From assembly GCF_001949145.1 (NCBI RefSeq), contig NW_019091575.1, forward strand, positions 291,320 to 355,319: a stretch of 64,000 nt of DNA, in the 5' to 3' direction. The stretch is from Acanthaster planci (taxonomy: Eukaryota > Echinodermata > Asteroidea > Valvatida > Acanthasteridae). Shown piece by piece: positions 58,901-64,000 of the stretch. Under the pieces are notes generated by a model. That model had not been told where the DNA came from and ran no database searches. It saw nothing but the letters and a program-made list of their open reading frames with translations. The stretch's first letter is position 1; each line of letters begins with the position of its first letter. The position numbers and the translations under genes are program-made.

Positions 58901-59534
58901 AATTTCAAATGGGGTGAGACGAAGTTAGTACAGTCAGTGTTGGGGCAATAAACAATACTTGGAACAGCCAATGACATTGCGATCGTGCTTTAAGAACCGA
59001 TGTGTACTCCGATTTCATTAAATACTATCATGGCGAGACTTGTCCTTCCTGCATGACATGAATTTTCTTATACCATATTCCCAGTGCTCTTTTCTAGCAT
59101 GATGGGCGATGCAGTTGACTGGGAGTCTGGTCCTGCAGAAACTTGAATTGGGTTCAACATTTTTCTAAAGGCAATTCTGTGTTGGTTGACGTCATGTTTG
59201 TCAGATGCCATGGCATGGTCATTGAGCCTACAGGATGTACAACCGTGTTAAGCCAACCCTTTGACGTCATATACCGGTACCTTCTATTTAACAACATGGT
59301 CTTGCATACCAGTCTGCGTCAGCTTGCTGTGAACGAAAATGATGATGTCTACTACAAAAATGACAAGAAAGTCTCACCGATTTTTTAGAAGATTAACAAG
59401 AAACACATCACAAAATGAAATCTGAAGCCTGATATATTTCTCTCGTATAAATTCAGCAAAGTTTTACATAATGTGCAAGATCTCCGCAGATGGATTTCGG
59501 TATAGTGTAATTCGACCACGAGAAGTAGAAGGCA

Positions 59535-59951
59535 TTACTACACCTCATAAATATTCACGAGCAAATCGGAGCGCGTCATTGGTCGATTCCATCTCGCGTC
59601 TGGGAAGTAGAAATGATACGCGACCAGTTGACGTCATAGCGGTGAGTATCCACCTCGCTGCCGTGCGGGATTTTTTCTGGTAGCATCAGAAAAATCCTCT
59701 GGAGCCCGTCGCGTAAATCAATTTGTAGCCCGTGTAATGTCATCTTCACGGAACCAGTCTATCTGGAGTTGTATCCTAATAACTAGTACAGTAAAGATCC
59801 CAAACGTATGTCAGCACCAGACCACTAAAGCCCTGTTTCTATGCACATCTGCACTCCACTATCATTACATGGAAATTTAGAAGCTGAGAAACAACAATGG
59901 CGTCTGTGAGTAATGTGAGATTTCTGTTTGAATATTTATGAGGTGTAGTAA
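59535..59951. mobile_element. TA-flanked TIR element, 417 bp, with CRE and CCAAT motifs
   Basis: CTACACCTCATAAATATTCA on the left (59538-59557) is exactly repeated in inverse orientation on the right (59929-59948), and each is bordered by TA, so perfect inversion covers 23 bp. The interior is GC-richer than its surroundings and holds an inverted CCAAT box (ATTGG, 59578-59582) and a full CRE, TGACGTCA (59629-59636), followed by a GTGAGT donor-like word (59642). No coding capacity was seen. It is a likely MITE. Confidence 0.7.
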
Positions 59952-59957
59952 AACAAA

Positions 59958-60086
59958 TACAGCATGGTTTATTTCGGGAAAATAGTGGGAATTAGTGAGG
60001 TGCAGGTCAGTTAGACGGGAAGTAGTCAAACTGACCTACACCGAGGAACCAGTAATTCCCATTACTTCCCCTCAAACCATGCTGTA
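59958..60086. mobile_element. Palindromic hairpin element, 129 bp
   Basis: TACAGCATGGTTT at 59958 and AAACCATGCTGTA at 60074-60086 are exact inverses. Inner words GTGGGAATTA/TAATTCCCAT and AGGTCAGTT/AACTGACCT also pair, so both halves fold on each other. The body is bordered by TA. It lies 6 bp after the preceding TIR element, so the two may have inserted side by side or one may derive from the other. Confidence 0.75.
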
Positions 60087-60720
60087 ATTGTATATTACTG
60101 CCGTAGTGCACCGCTCAGGGATAGGTGGTCCGCGCGCGTTACATGCTGTTTCGACCAACAGGGTGTCGTGATTTGCCAAATACACGCGCGCGTCATGCTG
60201 AAGAATGTGCGTGTGAGTGCGGTGCCACCGCAATTATGGCGTCTAATTGGATTAGTATGTAGTCGTTTGCTTGCTGGCATCGCTATTTTAACAGGCAACA
60301 GAAAGTGATCACAACTTTGCAGAATTTTAGCGCATGCGCACAAAGTAAGTGGTAGGGGTGAACATACGTGACAGGAAGTGATAACCTCGGCGTCGGAGGT
60401 CGTACACAAAGTAATCACAGCGCAAAGCCATCAGCCCCAACCTTGCTCCCATGGGTACTATCTTGCCGCGTCATGTTGGTTCCCACCATGCCTTGCGTGA
60501 TCTACCCCGGGTATTTATAATTTAAATCTTACTATTTGGGACATTTAAATTAAGTCTTCAGTCATTGTGTTTACGGGCGACGCAGATTTACGCCTGCGTG
60601 TGGGGCAGGAGAATACGTGGGCGCGAGATTGTATATTTTGAAATACGCGTGCGGTTCATTTTACGTATTCATCCTGAACAGCCAGTCAGCGTCATTTTCG
60701 TATTCATGGGATTTTCGTAT

Positions 60721-60756
60721 CCATGGGATGTGCGCGTACGCGCGCACATCCCATGG
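60721..60756. repeat. 36-bp palindrome, 16-bp perfect arms
   Basis: CCATGGGATGTGCGCG (60721-60736), a TACG loop, then the exact reverse complement CGCGCACATCCCATGG (60741-60756). Just upstream, CGTATTCATGGGATTTT and CGTATCCATGGGATG form a partial direct repeat of the left arm. Confidence 0.9.
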
Positions 60757-62988
60757 AGTAGAGGTTGCATCAGCCCTTCCTTGCGCCCTTGTTGATTTCT
60801 GGGCGACGATCGAACATGCGACGCAGATTTTGCGTCGGACGTACAGGACGTGTTTTCGAAATACGCGTGTAATTGACGTTATTGTTATGCATATGCATTC
60901 TGATAACGTTGCGAATATTTAAAAAAATAAAAATGTAAAAAATGTTTCATCAGAATAGCCTTTCAGTGACGTTTTCGTTTTCTAACGACCAGGCTTATAG
61001 GGTTCGTCAAGGAGCATGCAGCCCCACGTCTTTTCACTCCCATTCGACGTGTGGAAATCAGAGACTTCGGCCGTGCGCGGCGGTTACTTGACCAGACTCT
61101 CGTGAACCATACGGAATTGTCCTTATAGCAACTTGCCAGTCCTCTGTTGAGCCGTGTCGATTTGAAGACTTCGTTTGCGCAAAATTAACGAACAATCACA
61201 TTGAAACTCTTTGTAGGTGCTTTAGAAGGCTTACACCGACTAAAACACCACAGAATCGTGAAAAGAAATCGGCATAAATATTGAATTTAGCCTCAAAGTG
61301 GTTGCTAAGATGATAAACTATTTTCAATCGATCTCTTAGTTTTTTCCCACTTATTTTGTTCTCAACTTTAGAAGTTTCCCAGAACAGTGGGACACTGCAT
61401 ACGACAGGCCAGAATCTCTACTACACAATACAATCAGTTTTATGTAGCTTGGTTTTGTTTTGTTTGACTTTCGTAAGTTATTTTAGACACTTCTACGTGA
61501 CGCAATCTACGTGTTACAAAATCCACATGTACAAAACCGATCCAGCCACGTACCGTGCAAGGTACACTGCGGCCTGTTACACGCCTGCCAACGTACAGTA
61601 CATGTACATGGACGTGTACATGTACATGGAAATTATGTGTCGGAGCCGGTGTACATGATCATGTGGTTTACGCATGTATAGTACATGTAAAACCGGGGAT
61701 ATATACCGTGAATTTATACATTTCCTGGCAATGTTACGATGACAGATAGACCTCGGTTTAAAAATAAACTTCATTTTGATTTACTGTACTTTTGTGTTTT
61801 GGCTTTCGTTCCCGAGTCACTGAATTTTTACGCTCGCAAGGCTGTAAGATTTATAATGCGGGATAAACGGAATCGGTGCCGAGTTAGGTCGATATGCACA
61901 CGTGTCCGGTCGGGAAGAGCAAAAATATAGCGTAAAACCGTCAGCAAATCTTCACTCCTTTTTTCTACCACAGCCCACTTTTGAAAATTTCAGGAAAACT
62001 TTGAATTCTTTGTTTCGACCCTTACTACTGCTTACGAAAAGAGCTTTTCGCATATCAATAGTTTTGACCACTCTGGAACTATTTCTCAGTCTTATTTTCA
62101 CGAAACACGTCAGGAAAAGGCCTTATCTTACTATGAAATATTTTTGGGCAGGGAATTTTATTTTCAAAATGTTAAATTAAGACGTAAATTCCATGAACTG
62201 AAGCAGCTGCTTGCCTGGCACGAATTCTCTTGGCCCTCGTTACGTACGCAAATTATTCTAAATATGGAACATGCGCAGATTAATAATTTCCCTCTAAAAC
62301 ATACGTGGCCCATGGAGACGAGGTTGTTAAAGCCCATATGCATGTATGTATAGGCAAGTCACAACACTCATGGCTGTTCACGAGCGTGACTCTTCTATAA
62401 TCTCCTCAGGTCGCCAAATAATTAGTCAATATTTTGTCCAGTGTCCAATTGGTCGTTTTTTCCCCAGATGTTTTGTAGTTAAGAGTAAAGAATTAAGTCC
62501 TGACAAGCTGGTCAGTGTATGAGTGGTTATTGTTTTATTATTTTCCCATTATTTTTATGCATTAACACTGTATTAAAAACTGATGGGAAATAAATCGATA
62601 ATTTTACAAGGTGGATTTACGACCACAACGTGAATTTCATAAACCTGTACCACATAGCGAGTTCACGCGCAGAGATAATGTGCATTATATTATGCGTTTT
62701 CACTACTGTATATTCTCAGTTTCGAGTTCACGCTTAGATTACACAAGCCTCGATCTCAAAGTGTTAAAACTCAAGCGCGCATTGAGAACAGTAGGTTACC
62801 ACCGACTATATAATGTATTCATGTACTTTTAATTGCTTTATTGAATCAGGATACGGGAAAAAGTGACCCATCGAGGGTTTACTGTACTGGAGACAAAGCT
62901 GAAAGGAATGATTGCATTATACCCCTTGGAGAGAGTGAAACAGTGTTCAGGATTTCAATGGGAACCTGCATTTTTGTGACAATGTAAG

Positions 62989-63080
62989 GTGTGCAGGCGT
63001 GGCACACATAGAGTAGTGTGGACCTCTGCACAAAAGAATTCCACATAATGTAGGGTATGACGTGGTGTTGGGTGTGTGTG
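62989..63080 (-). repeat. Interspersed repeat, about 90 bp (copy 2, inverted)
   Basis: Reverse-complement partner of 54520-54610, 8.4 kb away, sharing the CACACTA/TAGTGTGGACCTC core and GTGTGCAGGCGTGGC. The two copies differ by several substitutions and small indels. Confidence 0.75.
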
Positions 63081-64000
63081 AAAGACCTGCTCTTACCATG
63101 AGCTACAGTCGAAACATTAATGAAATAAATGTATGATTTTAGTCCATTATGTATATTTTCAATTTTTTTTCATTGTTGTGATTTTTTAAAAACGTTTTCT
63201 TTCTGGAAGAGCTGTGTTTAAGTTTAAAGTTGCCCCTTTTTTAATTATATCATTAGTCTAGCGGACTAGTTAGTCAAGAGAAAAGTGCAACAATGCGTGC
63301 AAGAGGCAGATTCATTTGTATCGTCATTTAGATCACTGGATTGCTATGTTAGAGTTCATTTAGCTACCCAGGGCCGACCAGTGTAACCTTTCTTTCATTC
63401 AATTCTTTGACATGCATCTCCTTGATTCATGGGAGACCTTCCGGGTTCAGCAGACGAGCCCCGTGGCATCATCTGTCGTGTCTAGTTCTGCCAGCCGCTA
63501 CATGTGTCATTTGTCCTGCTTCAAGCTATAGTATGTGTACCGGCAAATACGTACACACGTGTACTTATCCCAGTATTGATTATCAAGTTGAAACATGGAA
63601 GCCAACTATCATTAAAGCGTTTTATTGGTTGAAAAACACATGCAAATGCAGACGTTCTATTCTTAAAAAGTGTATGATTACATCGAAATTCAAGACAGCC
63701 ATTGTGCAAGATTACAAATCCAATTTTCCGATGAACCCTTTTTGAAAGGTCATAGGCCTAAAGCGTGTCGTATATATCCCGGTTGTACTTTCCTACGACA
63801 GGAAACGTTATTTTTTCCAAGAAGTATCCATGTTGGTAAGAGATGCTTGAGGATATCGTGACGGGAATCACACACTGATATCCTTTGCACATAATGCCGA
63901 AATTTTGACGATGCTCGCAATGTATTATTTTTTTCACAAGACACTAGCTGCAAATTTTTCAATGTTCATGTTGTCATTTCGAACGCCTGGAATCCCACAT

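Larger units (their letters stand above)
54265..59534. other. Five kb without a recognised gene
   Basis: Apart from the short repeat at 54520-54610 and an (AAAC)6 tract at 55900-55923, I see no repeat or exon. Some acceptor-like sites precede short open stretches (for example CTTCTTTACAG before an ATG near 55551), but they end in stops after a few codons. Confidence 0.45.
60087..63999. other. Right end of window, no recognised gene
   Basis: CpG- and CGCG-containing DNA up to about 60.9 kb (with the palindrome at 60721), then AT-rich DNA. A cluster of GTACATGTACATG palindromic words lies at 61592-61690. No exon is supported on either strand. Confidence 0.45.

Overview
This is nuclear DNA from an animal, most likely a marine invertebrate deuterostome (amphioxus, hemichordate or echinoderm type). 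The grounds are two spliced animal genes (the mitochondrial ribosomal protein gene MRPL13 and a TCF21/musculin-type bHLH gene), GT-AG introns with phase-0 boundaries, a tRNA-headed SINE, many small terminal-inverted-repeat (TIR) elements and frequent TACATGTA-type palindromes. The phylum cannot be fixed from the sequence alone. The window is about 60% A+T, gene-poor and repeat-rich. It has two sized assembly gaps (24670-25093 and 40976-41069) and two single unresolved bases (42717 and 43889).

Layout. 1-3.3 kb: the last two coding exons of MRPL13 (+), whose last intron carries a TIR element. 3.3-6.9 kb: no gene seen. 6.9-9.4 kb: an intronless leucine-rich-repeat gene (+) with a plausible TATA/initiator upstream. 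9.4-32.5 kb: a long stretch with no convincing gene, holding a tRNA-derived SINE, an old interspersed repeat, two minisatellites (one gapped) and a few hairpins. 32.5-40.2 kb: the complete two-exon TCF21/MSC gene (+), with a textbook TATA plus initiator 0.7 kb upstream of the coding start and a 5.6-kb intron. 40.2-48.7 kb: a nest of DNA-transposon-derived elements. These include a hAT-like MITE with an 8-bp target duplication, inserted in an older repeat whose 14-kb copy preserves the empty site; copies of a 410-455 bp MITE family also found at 1.1 kb; palindromic hairpin elements; and a TA-flanked element with long TIRs. Part of this nest is present twice in tandem, about 1.17 kb apart, with an unresolved base at each start, so it may be an assembly or haplotype duplication. 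52.6-54.3 kb: a 1.65-kb element with about 340-bp TIRs around a 205-codon ORF. 59.5-60.1 kb: two adjacent TA-flanked TIR elements, one carrying CRE and CCAAT motifs. The rest is unique-looking non-coding DNA.

The three genes have unrelated jobs: mitochondrial translation, a cytoplasmic-type LRR scaffold, and a mesodermal/visceral-muscle class transcription factor. Nothing suggests that they work together. I found no clearly new biological system. The strongest second-look items are the long-TIR element with its ORF, the MITE families, and the duplication with single-N junctions.
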